Assembly: GCA_029204225.1 (NCBI GenBank)
Contig: CM055107.1
Location: 2,497,923 to 2,561,922, forward strand
Source of the DNA: Diphasiastrum complanatum
Taxonomy: Eukaryota; Streptophyta; Lycopodiopsida; Lycopodiales; Lycopodiaceae
Direction: 5' to 3'
DNA length: 64,000 bases
A program made the position numbers and the translations under genes. The notes below the pieces were generated by a model. The model saw nothing but the letters and a program-made list of their open reading frames with translations. It was not told the DNA's origin and made no database searches. Shown piece after piece: positions 43,269-54,582 of the stretch (positions within the stretch are counted from its first letter, which is position 1; every line of letters starts with the position of its first letter).

Positions 43269-44233
43269 GTGAAGAGATCCATCCTTCCACAAAGCTTGTG
43301 AAAGTGCATGATGGAAGCAAAGTTCAAGGTGTTAATAACACCTCTTATCCTATCAAAGGTATTGGAGTGATCCCCATTATCTTACCCAATGGTGAGGAAA
43401 AGTACATTCGTAATGTACTTTATGTTCCAAAAATAAAAAAGAATCTCATTTTGGTCTCTACAATTATGAACCAAGGATTGGTTGTGGAATTCAAAGAAGA
43501 CAAATGTCTTATCAAAGACCCAAAGAGATCTCTTATGATCATTGCTTCGGGAACATTACGTGGTGGATTGTTCCTTATGGATACCTATGAGCGAAGAGCT
43601 TCATCATCTTTTTGTCTTGTTGCATCAAGTTCACATTCTTTGGAGTTGGCTGAATTATGGCATGCTAGGTTTGGACATCTCAACTTTGCTAGCTTGAAGA
43701 TGTTGAAAAGATTCAATATGGTTGAAGACATTCCTAATATTGAGCATTCCGAAGGACATGTATGCAAAGGATGCATACTTGGAAAATTTCAAAGGCAAGC
43801 TTTTCCAATTGATGGAACTATTCGAGTTGATGGCAAATTTGATTTGGTTCATAGTGATGTATGTGGTCCAATGAGGACCGAATCCATTGGAAGGTGTAAG
43901 TACTTTGTTACTTTTATTGATGACCTTTCAAGATTTACATGGATTTATCCTATGAAGGCAAAATCTGAAGTTTTTCAACGCTTTAAGGATTTTCTAGCAA
44001 TGATAGAAAACCAGTTTGGGCACTCTTTGAAGATCTTACGTACCGACCGAGGAGGGGAATATATAAAGAATACGTTTGGTACTTATCTTCAAAGCAAAGG
44101 TATCCATCATCAAATGACAACCCCTTACACACCTCAACAAAATGGTGTTGCAGAAAGAAAGACTCGCACTATCATGGAGATGGCTCGATGCATGCTCAAG
44201 GCAAAGGGCCTACCTCACAAGTTTTTTGGCTGA
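43268..44233 (+). pseudogene. copia protease end, GAG-pre-integrase and integrase core
   Basis: The frame is open to 44233. It starts inside the protease ('VLYVPKIKKNLILVSTI' marks its end). The GAG-pre-integrase zinc domain follows ('ELWHARFGHLNFASLKML', CKGCILGKF). The integrase core has 'FDLVHSDVCGPM', 'YFVTFIDDLSRFTWIY', 'LKILRTDRGGEY' and 'TPYTPQQNGVAERK', so the D, D and E catalytic blocks are all visible. A homopolymer T6 near 44,222-44,227 shifts the frame and ends this ORF. Confidence 0.9.
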
Positions 44234-45242
44234 AGCGGTTATAACGGCGGCTTACATTAGTAATCGGTGTCCTACTAAAGCCTTGAAGGTATTAACTCCT
44301 TATGAAGTTTGGTATGGTAAGAAGCCTATTGTTTCTCACTTACGCATCTTTGGATGCACGGCTTATGCTTTCATTCCCGATAAGCTAAGAACCAAGCTTG
44401 ATGATAAAGGAGTTAAATGCATATTTGTTGGCTATAGTAGTGAAAGCAAAGGCTATAGGTTGTTCAATATGGATACTAATAAAATCATAGTACGTCGTGA
44501 TGTTCATTTTGATGAAAAGACCTCCTATGATGTTGCACCCACTCATGTCATGAACGGGGACTTCCCCCATGATGCATATGTTGAAATATTTACAGATTTG
44601 GTTTTGCCGTCTAATCATGAAGAGAAGGGACTGCCATCTACTTCTAGTGGACAGCCCACTACTCCTTCAATTTTGCAGCCCATAGTTCATCAAGAAGAAC
44701 CTATTTATGGTGAAGAGCAGCCTGTTGAAGACATTGGACAGCAAGGTCCAATTTCGGAAAACATTGGACAACAAGGTCCAAGTTCGGAACACTTTGGACA
44801 GCAAAGTGTTGACAAAGGTAAGGCTATTGGACAGCCCAAACCAATCCCTAAATGGTTGTTGCAGACTTTGCAGGACAGCAAAGTGGATCATTTTTATGAA
44901 GGGAAGACTTGTGCCTCTACTAAATCAGTAGAATTTGCTGATTTTTATACTTTTGCTCTTATTTCTATTGAGGATGGTGCAATAGAACCTGTTTTTTATG
45001 AGCAGGCCAGCGGAGTAAAATGTTGGGAGGATGCGATGCAAGAGGAGTACAACTCACTCATGAAGAACCACACTTGGGTTCTTGTTGATCTTCCACATGG
45101 GGCTGGAATCTTCATCTCTCAACAACGATACATTGCGCAGATGTTGAAGCAATTTTTTTTTTTAAGTCACCGCAAGTTGATGCATGCAATGGATGCATTA
45201 GTGAAAAGTTTCATGCGAAACCTTTTCAATTTGATGTTTTAG
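44234..45242 (+). pseudogene. copia integrase C-terminus, linker and RT scraps
   Basis: After the frame change the reading continues 'FLAEAVITAAYISNRCPTKA' and 'GYSSESKGYRLFNMDT', normal for copia. The linker has repeated IGQQGP motifs. RT begins with 'CWEDAMQEEYNSLMKNHTWV', then jumps from 'LVDLPHG' to 'GIFISQQRYIAQMLKQF', so the whole catalytic part of RT with its YVDD box is deleted. Confidence 0.88.
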
Positions 45243-45268
45243 CAAAGGCTGAAAAATTCAAGCACTCT

Positions 45269-46141
45269 TTGGAACCTTTTTGTACTAATCGAGGAGGGAG
45301 TCAACATGTGTCAATTAGTACTTTTGTTCAAAGTGTTAAGAGTGAGCATTTGTTTGGAGAGAATTTTTCATTATTGGAAAAATCTTCTATGTCATCCCAT
45401 GCCTCTTCGAGGGACAGCTTTGATGACGCCATCGTTGATGCATCTCTTGATAGTTTGCTAAATTTTTATGATGAAGATATTGGACAGCAGGTTCAGTCAT
45501 CTTCTTTTGGTCATTTACAGCCCATTTTACATCATGAGCAGTCCATTATGCTTCAGGAACAGCCTGCGGAAGATTATGGACAACATGGTCCATGTTGGGA
45601 ACACTTTGGGCAGCAAAGTGTTGAACAGCCCATAACAGTTCCTTGTTGGCTATTGGAGACTTTGTAGGACAGCAAAGAAATATCTTACTACGAAAGGAAG
45701 GCACATGCCTCTTTAAAATCAGTACCTCTTGCTGATTTTTTTGGTTCTACACTTACTCTTCATCATGATGTTTGTACATTGCCTATTCTATGTGAGCAAG
45801 TCATTGATGGTAAGGTTCGGGAGAATGTGATGCCAAAAGAGTTTGGTACTCTTTTGTATTGTCCTTATGATAAGAAGTATTTTCGAATGATGTGGGAGCC
45901 TATGATGGATTACAAGTCCATGTTTCGACTTATTGCCGAGTTTATGTTGGTTCCCTACTTCGGATGGAGCATGCAAATCCTCACCCTTCGACTTGATGCT
46001 TCATTATTACGCATTCTTTTCCTTTTATATGTTGGACATGATTGGAGATGAGATTTCGACTACTTCGGAGCGAAGTTTATTTGGCGACATGAAGTTCGGA
46101 CAGCAAGTTGCATTTTCGAAAAGTTACTTCATGTTATGTTA
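45269..46141 (+). pseudogene. copia 3' remainder with duplicated linker segment
   Basis: Bases 45,480-45,760 repeat the linker at 44,640-44,960: EQPxEDxGQxGP, EHFGQQSV, a WLLxTL end, then DSK and SVxxADF. The copies have diverged and the second has a TAG after 'LLETL'. No RNase H domain is identifiable in the rest. Confidence 0.7.
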
Positions 46142-46162
46142 TGCATTTCCATGTAAGGAGGG

Positions 46163-46664
46163 TGTTGGAATGTAAATGGAATTGCTTACATTACCATAGG
46201 TTACTTTGACCCAAAAGGTCGAGAGTTGTGTAACCATGGTCATTTATTATATTAGGCCTACTAAACTTAGAGTTAGCTAAGTTAGTATGAAATTAACTTG
46301 GTAGGGACTCATGGGTCCACTAGGCCTAATTGTGACATTAAGTACCCCAACTTGACATATTGGAGGTACCTTATTCTTTCTATGTAACCTATAGAAAGTT
46401 GGATAGTCAATAGTCAAGTAGTTGGAAAGCCAATAGTCAAGTAGTTGGATAGCCAATAGTCATGAAGTTAGATAGTCATCTTGGACTATATATATGTGTG
46501 CATCCCATTTGTATAAGACACTTTTTTAAGCAATACTGACTGTTCTCCTTGGCTGTCCACGAGTTTCTACAAGAGGGTTTCTAGCCATCTCTCTCTTTCT
46601 TTTGAGAATGCTTTGTGTGATTGAATAGTTAAGATTCTGGATCCTTAGTTTTCTATTTCCTACA
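46163..46664 (+). repeat. copia 3' LTR
   Basis: 502 bp, aligned without gaps to 41,899-42,400. The differences I see are at the TATGTAAC(C/T)TATA(G/A)AAAG block and the TTAG(TT/GC)TTCT block. Confidence 0.95.
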
Positions 46665-46669
46665 GCTTC
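46665..46669 (+). repeat. copia target-site duplication, right copy
   Basis: GCTTC, identical to 41894-41898. Confidence 0.88.
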
Positions 46670-47235
46670 TACTGTACTTTACAGATCTCGATTTGAATTT
46701 TGGATCCTTAGACATGGAGTTATTAAGATTTCTAGCTTGTATGATTTTCACTACTTTTTGACACCATCTTTTTTGCAATTTTGTGTAATTTCTTTTTATG
46801 AAAAATTGACCACTATTCCTCTTATAATAGGGCATCTTCGACTTCCTACTATGAATTTCTCCTCCCCTTGCACTTTACAAGGGAGAAGAATGTTGTAGTT
46901 CCTTTGTAGGACGACTTACACACTAGCATAGCAGTTATTGTACTAGCAATTCTTTGTGAATTGTTATATAATGATATTTTCAAGCCTTCATGAACTTCAA
47001 AATGTAACCCTAACCAAGCATAGAAAGATTCATTTTGAACTAGAATAAGACTTATGTTTTGATGTGAATCATGAAAATAGGTGGGACTCAAGAGTTTGAT
47101 AATTGATTCAAGATTGATCATTAAGTGATTATAATGTACATTGCAATTTAAACACTAAAAAAGCACTTGCCTTTGCTATAATAAAAGGCTAGAAAAAAAT
47201 TCCCCGCAAAGAAAAAAACAAAAACCGTAAACCGA
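46670..47235. other. non-coding stretch
   Basis: AT-rich, no gene. This is the continuation of the sequence that was split by the copia insertion. Confidence 0.4.
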
Positions 47236-47302
47236 TTCACCAATTCTTTCCTGTTTCAAACCCTTTTCGAAAAGGCATTTCGAAAAGGTCCATGAAACAT
47301 TG
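47236..47302 (-). repeat. possible hAT terminal sequence
   Basis: The bases end CATGAAACATTG and contain CATTTCGAAAAGG-type repeats, resembling the right end of hAT element 3 (GATGAAACACTG with TTCGAAA motifs). It could be the right end of hAT relic 4, with the copia element nested inside, but the matching left end was not found. Confidence 0.4.
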
Positions 47303-49904
47303 CAGTGTGAATTGTCATATGCACTTCAATGAAACGTAAAAGGGCTTGCATTCTTATCATAGTCCAGTGGTAGAACGTGTTCTGAAAAATTTATCAGAAA
47401 TACCATCTATTGAATCCTGACAGACAACTTACCTGAATTCAAGTTTGGAAAATTGATATACATATGAAGTCACTTTATCATATTTTCTGTCCACAAAATG
47501 AACGAGAATTCATCACCAGCATTTTAGTACCTGCAAAATGGGATTCAAGTAAAATATACCTTGCCACGATATACTCCTGAAGTTATTTCGTAACTTTATG
47601 TTCTTCTATTCGGTTTAACCTTGCATTATACATACGGCTATTTAGAAAGAATTTTAATTATTTCATAGCCTTTTTTAAAACTAGCTGGCTAGACTTTATT
47701 TGTTGGATTTGTGCAAGAATTTATCAGTGACTAAGGAACTCAACAATGCATTCTAAGTTTTGTTACAATAAGTTACCAAAATTTTATTCAAGAATTCAAA
47801 CTTTTGACAGTCCATACCATTGTCATTCTTGATAGATAGATCAAGAAATCTAGCATACCTTCTTCATGAACTTCACTGATGTCTCAAGAAAAACACTCAA
47901 TCTGTTCCTACAACAAAGCTAAATTTGCTATTGAAGGACTTGTTTCCAACCAATCAATCTTGATTAACAAAAAACTGAAAATGAAACAACTTTCTTGACA
48001 TGGTGGAACATGATCTCCCTCTTTCCTCTTTACTGGCTCTGCACGAGTTCTTGAATTATTGTCATTTTCCACACTTCTAGGGCCACAATGATTCCACTAG
48101 GCCTTTCATGCATGCTGGTGAGCCAGAAGTTCATCAAGGATGCCACCCTCATGCGGACATGTAGTACTTGTTTGAGCCATGAGACAAGTATTTCTGTTTG
48201 CAACCTTGTACTTGAGTGTGTATAAATCTTTCTCACACCACTTTACTATTACTGACAAGAATCACCTTTTGATCTTGCATTGATCTAAGGAATAGAACCT
48301 GACGCATGGCTAATGCCATGGTTTATAGCCATAATTGAACATCATACAGATATTTTTGTTTCTCATCCAGCTCATATCCAAACCTGTAGACTTCCAAGCA
48401 GACAATATTGGATCTTTATTTAGCAGAATAGGGGTACTTTGCATGAACAAGAGGATTAATCTATTCAAGACTTAGCATCAGATCTGTTCCGAACATGGGA
48501 ATGCTAATAGCCAGGCACTGAACTGCCACTTGGAATGAGCACATACGATGGTGTAAAGCAAACAACAAGATATGAATGAAAGAAAACAGGGGTTGTACCT
48601 TTGTTTTTTTCTTCTGCTGGGCACATGATTATCACAGGAGGAGGTTGGCTACTTGTAACCTAAATCAACCAATGCTCCAGCACTGAGTGCACTGCATAGG
48701 CTTCTAGATGCCCACGAGTTGCTTGCTTGTCATTTTTAACTGAAGGCTTGGCCATACATGATCCCTTCTGCTTGCCGTCTGTTTGCTAATCAGCTGTGGT
48801 CAGCCCATTGACATATGTGCTAGCTCAGCCAGGCGCGCAGCAAAAATCGAGCAGGTACTAACATCACAACAAAAAGAGATCCCCTGCCTGGAATAAGCAT
48901 GCTGCCGATCAGCGTCCTGTCAATCTGCATGAGACAGCTCTGAACCAGAGCTCCGTTGCCTAAGAAACTCTCTTGTACTGTTATTGGGCTGGCTCATGCA
49001 TCCTATGGATCTGCTAGGCTGGGCTACCTTGCAACACAGGCCTGCAGGTGGAGTCATGGATAATTTATGCACCCAAAATCCAGCCTCACGAATCCATGAG
49101 AAGCAACAGTTGTTCTACTGATGGTGTTCGTCAGTTTCTTAGCTGGCCATCAGATTGATGTGTTCAGGCTGACTGCACCACAGAACTTGGGAAATGTGCA
49201 TGTTCTTCATGTTGCACGCATTGAGTTTCTTGTAGTGCAGGCCTGAAAATGGCATGCTGAAGCTGAAACAAAGTGATTTGAGCTAAACGTTCAGCATTCC
49301 ACTCCAGTCATGAGGACCCATGCAAATTCTATTACTGATAGATTCTTAAGAAATTTTAATGGGCTTTCTAAATCACACAAGGCAGAAACATTGAGCCTTC
49401 GGATTGCTCAGGCAATTGCCACATATGCTTGAGAAAAACTTGGAAAGTCCTTTTGTGTGTGAATGCACAACATGGATTCAGTACACTTACAATGCTTGAC
49501 CTGCAATCAACAATCGTTTTCCACAAGATTCTGCACTTCCACATTTCATCCAAACAAGACCTTGTCAAATTCAAACTTCCACGGGATTCTGTTCTCATAA
49601 ATGAACCAAATGTGCTTTTTCCTAGCCCACCAAAACTTGGATTCCATTCACATGTAAATATGATTTCACAAGATGCTGTTCCACAAATAAATCTAACCAC
49701 GAAGTCAACCATTGATCCCATAAAGCTCGGATACTCATTCAAACAAATGAAGTGGTAAACTCTGTGACCTACTTATTTATGGATTTACATTATAGTGCTT
49801 CTACTGTCTACAAGAATGAATCCTCTCTCAAGGCTTGACGTGCTTATGTAGCCTTGCAAGAGCTATGACATTAGGTGCACTTACCCCTAAAAGTAGGTGA
49901 ACCA
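47303..49904. other. non-coding stretch
   Basis: No recognised gene. A 109-codon ORF at 49,429-49,758 (+) shows no known motif and overlaps an antisense ORF; it is not supported. Confidence 0.4.
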
Positions 49905-50240
49905 AGTTTCCCTCCTTTTGAGCATGAATACCGACCCAATACATGGACCAAACCTGTTATGTCTATTCGGGACATAACATTCCAATCTGCTACTGTGCTT
50001 GCCTCAAAAGTGCTGATGACTTTCAGAAATAGCATGCCCATGCATGAAGACAACCAATTTGCTTATCATATGGCGCTTCAATCAATTGAGATATTGCTAC
50101 ATCAATACTTTTCCAATGACTTCTTAGAAGCTCCAAGTCCCTAGTCATAGAGTCGACGTTATCAATCGACTCTCACATCCTCAATTGCTCCGTGTTGGGC
50201 CCTTCTCACTCCCACCAATGGGAACAATAGTCGAAGCGTG
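49905..50240 (-). pseudogene. decayed hAT transposase fragment (relic 5)
   Basis: The minus strand matches element 3 exon 3 (echo 'MSSCMGMLFLKVISTFEAS' against 'VSSCTGTMFLRSIDTSEPG') and passes straight into sequence like exon 2 (around 'GPNTEQL' and the following block). The exon 2/3 intron of element 3 is absent here. Too decayed to be coding. Confidence 0.6.
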
Positions 50241-51355
50241 ATGGTATTGTTACATTCTTGTGGTATGCAAGGTCTATTGGATTGGCTTGACACAAGATGT
50301 ATATGATTGATAGCGCTAGCTTGTTCATCCAATTGGCATTGCTAGAGACTTTTTTAGTATTTGGCAACCTCATTCTTCATTCTTATTTGAGGTATTAGGT
50401 ACTCATTGATACTTTGTTGGTGTTCTTGAGCATTGGTACGATGATATGATCTATTAGCAACAGCTGTATTCTTATTGATAGAGCTACATCATTTGTCATA
50501 TGGAGTGTGTGCCTTGGTGATCCTGATACCTTTTGGGTCTTATGACTAATTTGGTATGTTCACATATATAACAGCCTTGCAAGAGAGATTTATCATGATG
50601 CCCTCACTTGGCATTCTTGGGCCATATGTGTCCCTTTGACAGATTTTCATGTTTTCATTCAATAAACTACGCTTTTCATGTTGGGCTTTGTATTTTAACA
50701 TGGATACTTTATGTAGTAGCTTATTAGCATATGCACTTTTGCAGCTTGTACAACAGCTTCTGTTAACGACATTTTCAACAAATGCAGTTTCATTCTTCTA
50801 TCTTGTAGCAAGTACATTAGTTTAGTTTCATTTTAGTGGATAATTTCTTACAACCCACAGGAAGGCCATGTTGTTGAGTGTGGGATTGTTATGGACATAG
50901 TTCCATATTTCTCTATAAATATGATTTCCAACTATTTGTGCACCATTATTTCTAGTCCCAACCACTAAGTTTGAAGTATCAACTAATAGTTGGACCTAGA
51001 ATGTAGTGCACTACAATAGGGGGACATACAAAGTTCCTACGTCTTTATTTTTTGCTCTTTGGATCCTTCTAGAAGTTTCTAGATTGGTATGAATAGTAGC
51101 AGGAGACTCATCGATTAGTCAACTGATTTTTGTGTCATTTATATTCTTTGTAGAGTTCCATTTTTGGAGATTTTAGTTGGAGATCTTCTTAAATCATCAG
51201 TAGCCTATGAATTTTATTGAGTTTTCTTAGTTGGAGAATGCCCTTTGCTGCTTTTATATTTCATTTCCTATAATAGTTGATTAATTGAGGAAACTTTGAA
51301 TTTACTTGAGATCTTTTAGTATTGGCCTCTCCTAAGGTCAAGTTTAGAAAATTAC
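50241..51355. other. non-coding AT-rich stretch
   Basis: No gene, domain or structured repeat recognised. Confidence 0.4.
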
Positions 51356-51762
51356 TTGGCTTCAAACAATCTACCAATTATATCATCAATTCTAGGCATA
51401 GGGTGTGCCTTTATTCAAGGCACTATAATCTACACGCATCCACATATATCCTTCATTCTTTTTCACAAGAATGGATGCTCCATAAGGTGATTTACTAGGA
51501 GTAATAAATCCATTATCTAGAAGTTGTTTGATCTGTCTCTTGACTTATTCTTGCTCTAGCAAACTTGGTCTATATGGAGTACAAAGACAGTTCTAGTATT
51601 AGTCTCCATCTCAATCTCATGCTCAACAACTCCAGAAGACAAAACGCCATTAGGCAATTCTTTAATATTGACATCAACAAAATTAGATAGAAGGCTAGAC
51701 TCTTCTGAGAGTTGAGACTTGGAGTGTAACATCTCTAGTATTGGCGAAATATGTGGGCTCAT
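51356..51762 (-). pseudogene. old gypsy protease-RT relic
   Basis: The minus strand reads 'NGFITPSKSPYGASILVKKN' near 51,460-51,530 and 'PMPRIDDIIGRLFEAK' followed by 'FSKLDL' near 51,330-51,400, the standard start of gypsy reverse transcriptase. Stops and frame changes interrupt it. Upstream, 51,762-51,556 reads as a protease/linker-like stretch. Confidence 0.7.
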
Positions 51763-53058
51763 TGAAGCAGAATTTCCTTTTCCTTTTACCTAAAGGTAGT
51801 TGTATGCATCCTCTAATGTACTATAGGGTTGACGCACCAAGACCACTTGTTTCCAAGCAGGTGCTGTATCTTTTAAAATGCATCATGTCAAAAGATATAA
51901 TGTCTTGGCAATGTCCAATGCTAAATTTGAGGTGAGGCACCCTCAAAAATGAGGCTCAAAGTAAAATAGTAGGCAGCCCAAGTTACACCACAAAAGACTT
52001 AGAAACAAAGTTATTTCTAGATATTAATAAAATATGGTGAAATAATCAACATGATGAAGTTCATCAATAAGACCATCTATTCAAGTAACAATACCAACTA
52101 TTTATGGTATACTTGTACAACTTCATGTACTCCACATTAATCATGAATTATCATATTTTTTGATTTTTTGATAATATTGGCTCCTTTCAAGGATAATGAA
52201 AGGCAAACTTGTGTGCATCTTCCCATGTAATAAATATTGTCTAGTCTGTTCTAAAACATTTTAACGACTTAAAAATGCTTTTGTTCTAGCCATTGTACGC
52301 TAGTAAATGAAACTTATTGACAAAATTTAACAAGTTTGCTTTTATTGGCTAAAATTGGGTTCTTTGTACTACACTAAATCATGTACAATTGAAATTGTTT
52401 TGTTTAGCTGCATGAGTTTTCACTATAGATAGGCACTCAAACATTCATAGTGAGGCTATTAGATTGAGCTCAAATAACTTTGAATTTTCCACAAGAAAAT
52501 TTTTCTCCTTGAGTAAGAAATAGTAGCCTGGCATCACATACTTGCTCATTATCTATCTTCAATGCTTTTATCATATGCCTAAACTTTCCATAGTTTGTGT
52601 TTCTCCTCACTAATGGATAGCAACGTTTTCACAGGAACTGGGAAGACAATTTGGAGTTGGGCAAGCAATTGAGTTGCACAACAAGCAACATCAAGTCATA
52701 AATCATAGAATTCTAATCACTTTTGCAAATTTTAAGCCTTTCATCGCATCGCCAGTAAAACGTGGCCGTGATCTCTTATGTCAAGGTACATTGCTTGGAA
52801 GCCGCTTTTTAGCTCAAAGCTCCAAGGGCCTTGTTCTAAGGAGCATCAACTCCAAAATACCATCAACATGATTTTGAGGATTGAGAACGCCTTTGTTAGT
52901 TGTGAACCTCCTCCTTTTCTTCATGAAAAGAGCTTGCATTTGCATGTGAACATTTTATTGCGGATCAAGACTCATGGCTATGGTAGACTACTCTCTCCCC
53001 CTCCTTCTCTCTAAATCCCATCCTTTTCTCCTCTTTTTTTCCCCCACCTCATTGTTTC
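51763..53058. other. non-coding stretch ending in a pyrimidine-rich leader
   Basis: No recognised gene. From about 52,985 to 53,058 the sequence is strongly C/T-rich (CTCTCTCCCCCTCCTTCTCT), which suits a plant 5' untranslated leader for the ORF that follows. Confidence 0.35.
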
Positions 53059-53254
53059 ATGGCCTCTTTGCCACCTCCTCCACCTTCACTTCATTCGATG
53101 TCAAGTCATTCACAACCCTTAACTTCTCCTTCCTCTTCTTCACCTCTACTCTCTGGCACCACCGCTGATGCCCCTATCACTATTGGAATTTCCACACGCC
53201 CCGCTCCCTCTACCAAGCGCAAGCGTCGTCTCGCAGATCTTACTTCTGAAGAGG
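53059..53254 (+). CDS. possible first exon of an unknown gene
   Basis: ATG 53059 has a good plant context (TTTCATGGCC) after a pyrimidine-rich leader. About 65 codons follow: a Pro/Ser-rich segment, then 'APSTKRKRRLADLTSEE', a basic nuclear-signal-like patch. The reading meets CTGAAGAG|GTGAGAAG, a strong splice donor, at 53,255. No downstream exon could be identified, so this may be a gene start, a transposon gene start or chance. Confidence 0.3.
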
Positions 53255-54416
53255 TGAGAAGTGGACATTTTATTGGGACGCTTTGAAATGTGTTGAATAA
53301 CAATTCTATTTTGAATATTGTTTCTCATGGTCATTGTCTTTTTTGTTCTGCAAGACTCCTTGTTGCTTTTCAAAGAAAGAAGTGCATAAGAATTTGTTCC
53401 TTCATTTGTCAATCAAACCATCTTTCCATGTACTACAATGTCATATGTTGTTGTATTTTTATTTTTGACATTTCTCATTCATTTCATGATGCAATTATCA
53501 TTCTAGTTCTATATTTAAATTTGGCAACTTGATTGGGGCTGTATTTCCATTTGATAGTTGTGTTTTTTTCACCCCATTGTTTTGTGAAAATTTAGAAAGT
53601 TCGTTGAGGCTCATTTGTATTTCCATGTTTTGGTTATGGCATTGTTCACCTCCAAACATAGATTCTACATGTTGCAACTCTTCTTTGGTGCCATCGTCCA
53701 GTGTTATCTTGGATCCACAATGTTGAAAGATATGGTGCTCTTATTCAATCTTTTTTTTTCCTAATCTTAATAAAGGCTTGTTCAATACCGTTTTCTCTTA
53801 TGTAGCAAAATATTTCTCTTATGTTCAATACCGTTTTCGAATATCAAATGTTTGTTGGCAAAGAATTCATGTTGGAAAAGCTCTAGGATTCAAGTTTACA
53901 AGTTCCTTCATGTCTTGGAGCATTTAGCAAGCACATTTTACAAGCTTGTTTGTGCTCATTACTAATGAAATTAGTGGCAAGTTATTTTCAAATGCCGACA
54001 TGATGCCCCTTCTTTATGAAAGATAACTCCATGTGCATCAATATTTGGAAGTTCCTTAAAAATCTAAAAGAAAGTAGTTTTAAGAAACTACTTTCTTAAG
54101 ATTGGAAAAGATGTTTTGTGATTATACCACTTCCTGTCCCTTTTGGGTTATTGATGTATTTAAATCCATTTTCACAATGCTTAAATGGATCTTTTAGTAG
54201 GAAAAGACCTTACTTGATGAAAGAAATACATTTTTTGATTTAAGCCTTTTTTATTTAGATGCAAAAGATAATATGCTTATATGTTGTGAAGAGTTTGTTT
54301 CTTTCAATGCCTAAAAGCTTACATTCAAATGCTCCTAAAGCTTCTTTTAATTATTTTTAATAGATTAGGATGTTATGAAAGCAAAAGAAAGGCAAGCAGT
54401 TACGAGTTTTTGAAAT
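53255..54416. other. non-coding stretch
   Basis: No exon continuing the 53-kb ORF was recognised. AT-rich. Confidence 0.35.
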
Positions 54417-54582
54417 CATGTCGCATCATCCTATTGACTATTGTTGGAGCATTTTTTAAGCTAGTTGGTAATAGTTAACCTAAAATGTTGTTCTTCATTC
54501 ATGTCGCATCATCCTATTGACTATTGTTGGAGCATTTTTTAAGATAGTTGGTAAGACTTAACCTAAAATGTTGTTCTTCATT
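54417..54582 (+). repeat. 83-bp direct tandem duplication
   Basis: Two adjacent 83-bp units (54417-54499 and 54500-54582), both starting CATGTCGCATCATCCTATTG. They differ at only a few positions (CTAGTTGGTAATAG against ATAGTTGGTAAGAC), so the duplication is fairly recent. Confidence 0.92.

Larger units (their letters stand above)
41899..46664 (+). mobile_element. Ty1/copia element, young, internally deleted
   Basis: This 4,766-bp element has two 502-bp LTRs that begin TGTTGG and end CTACA, a 5-bp target duplication, a PBS (CGTATCAGAGCC) and a polypurine tract (AAGGAGGG) before the 3' LTR. By eye the LTRs differ at only about four positions, so insertion was recent. Domain order (gag, protease end, integrase, RT) is that of copia. 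Most of gag, the protease and the reverse transcriptase are deleted, so it must have moved using enzymes from another copy or lost them after insertion. Confidence 0.93.

Noticed and set aside
47360..47385. A-box-like 'GTCCAGTGGTAGAACG'
   Set aside because: No B-box or cloverleaf is found downstream; isolated match.
49429..49758. 109-codon plus-strand ORF
   Set aside because: No motif, overlapped by a similar antisense ORF, and no leader or splice signals; consistent with chance.
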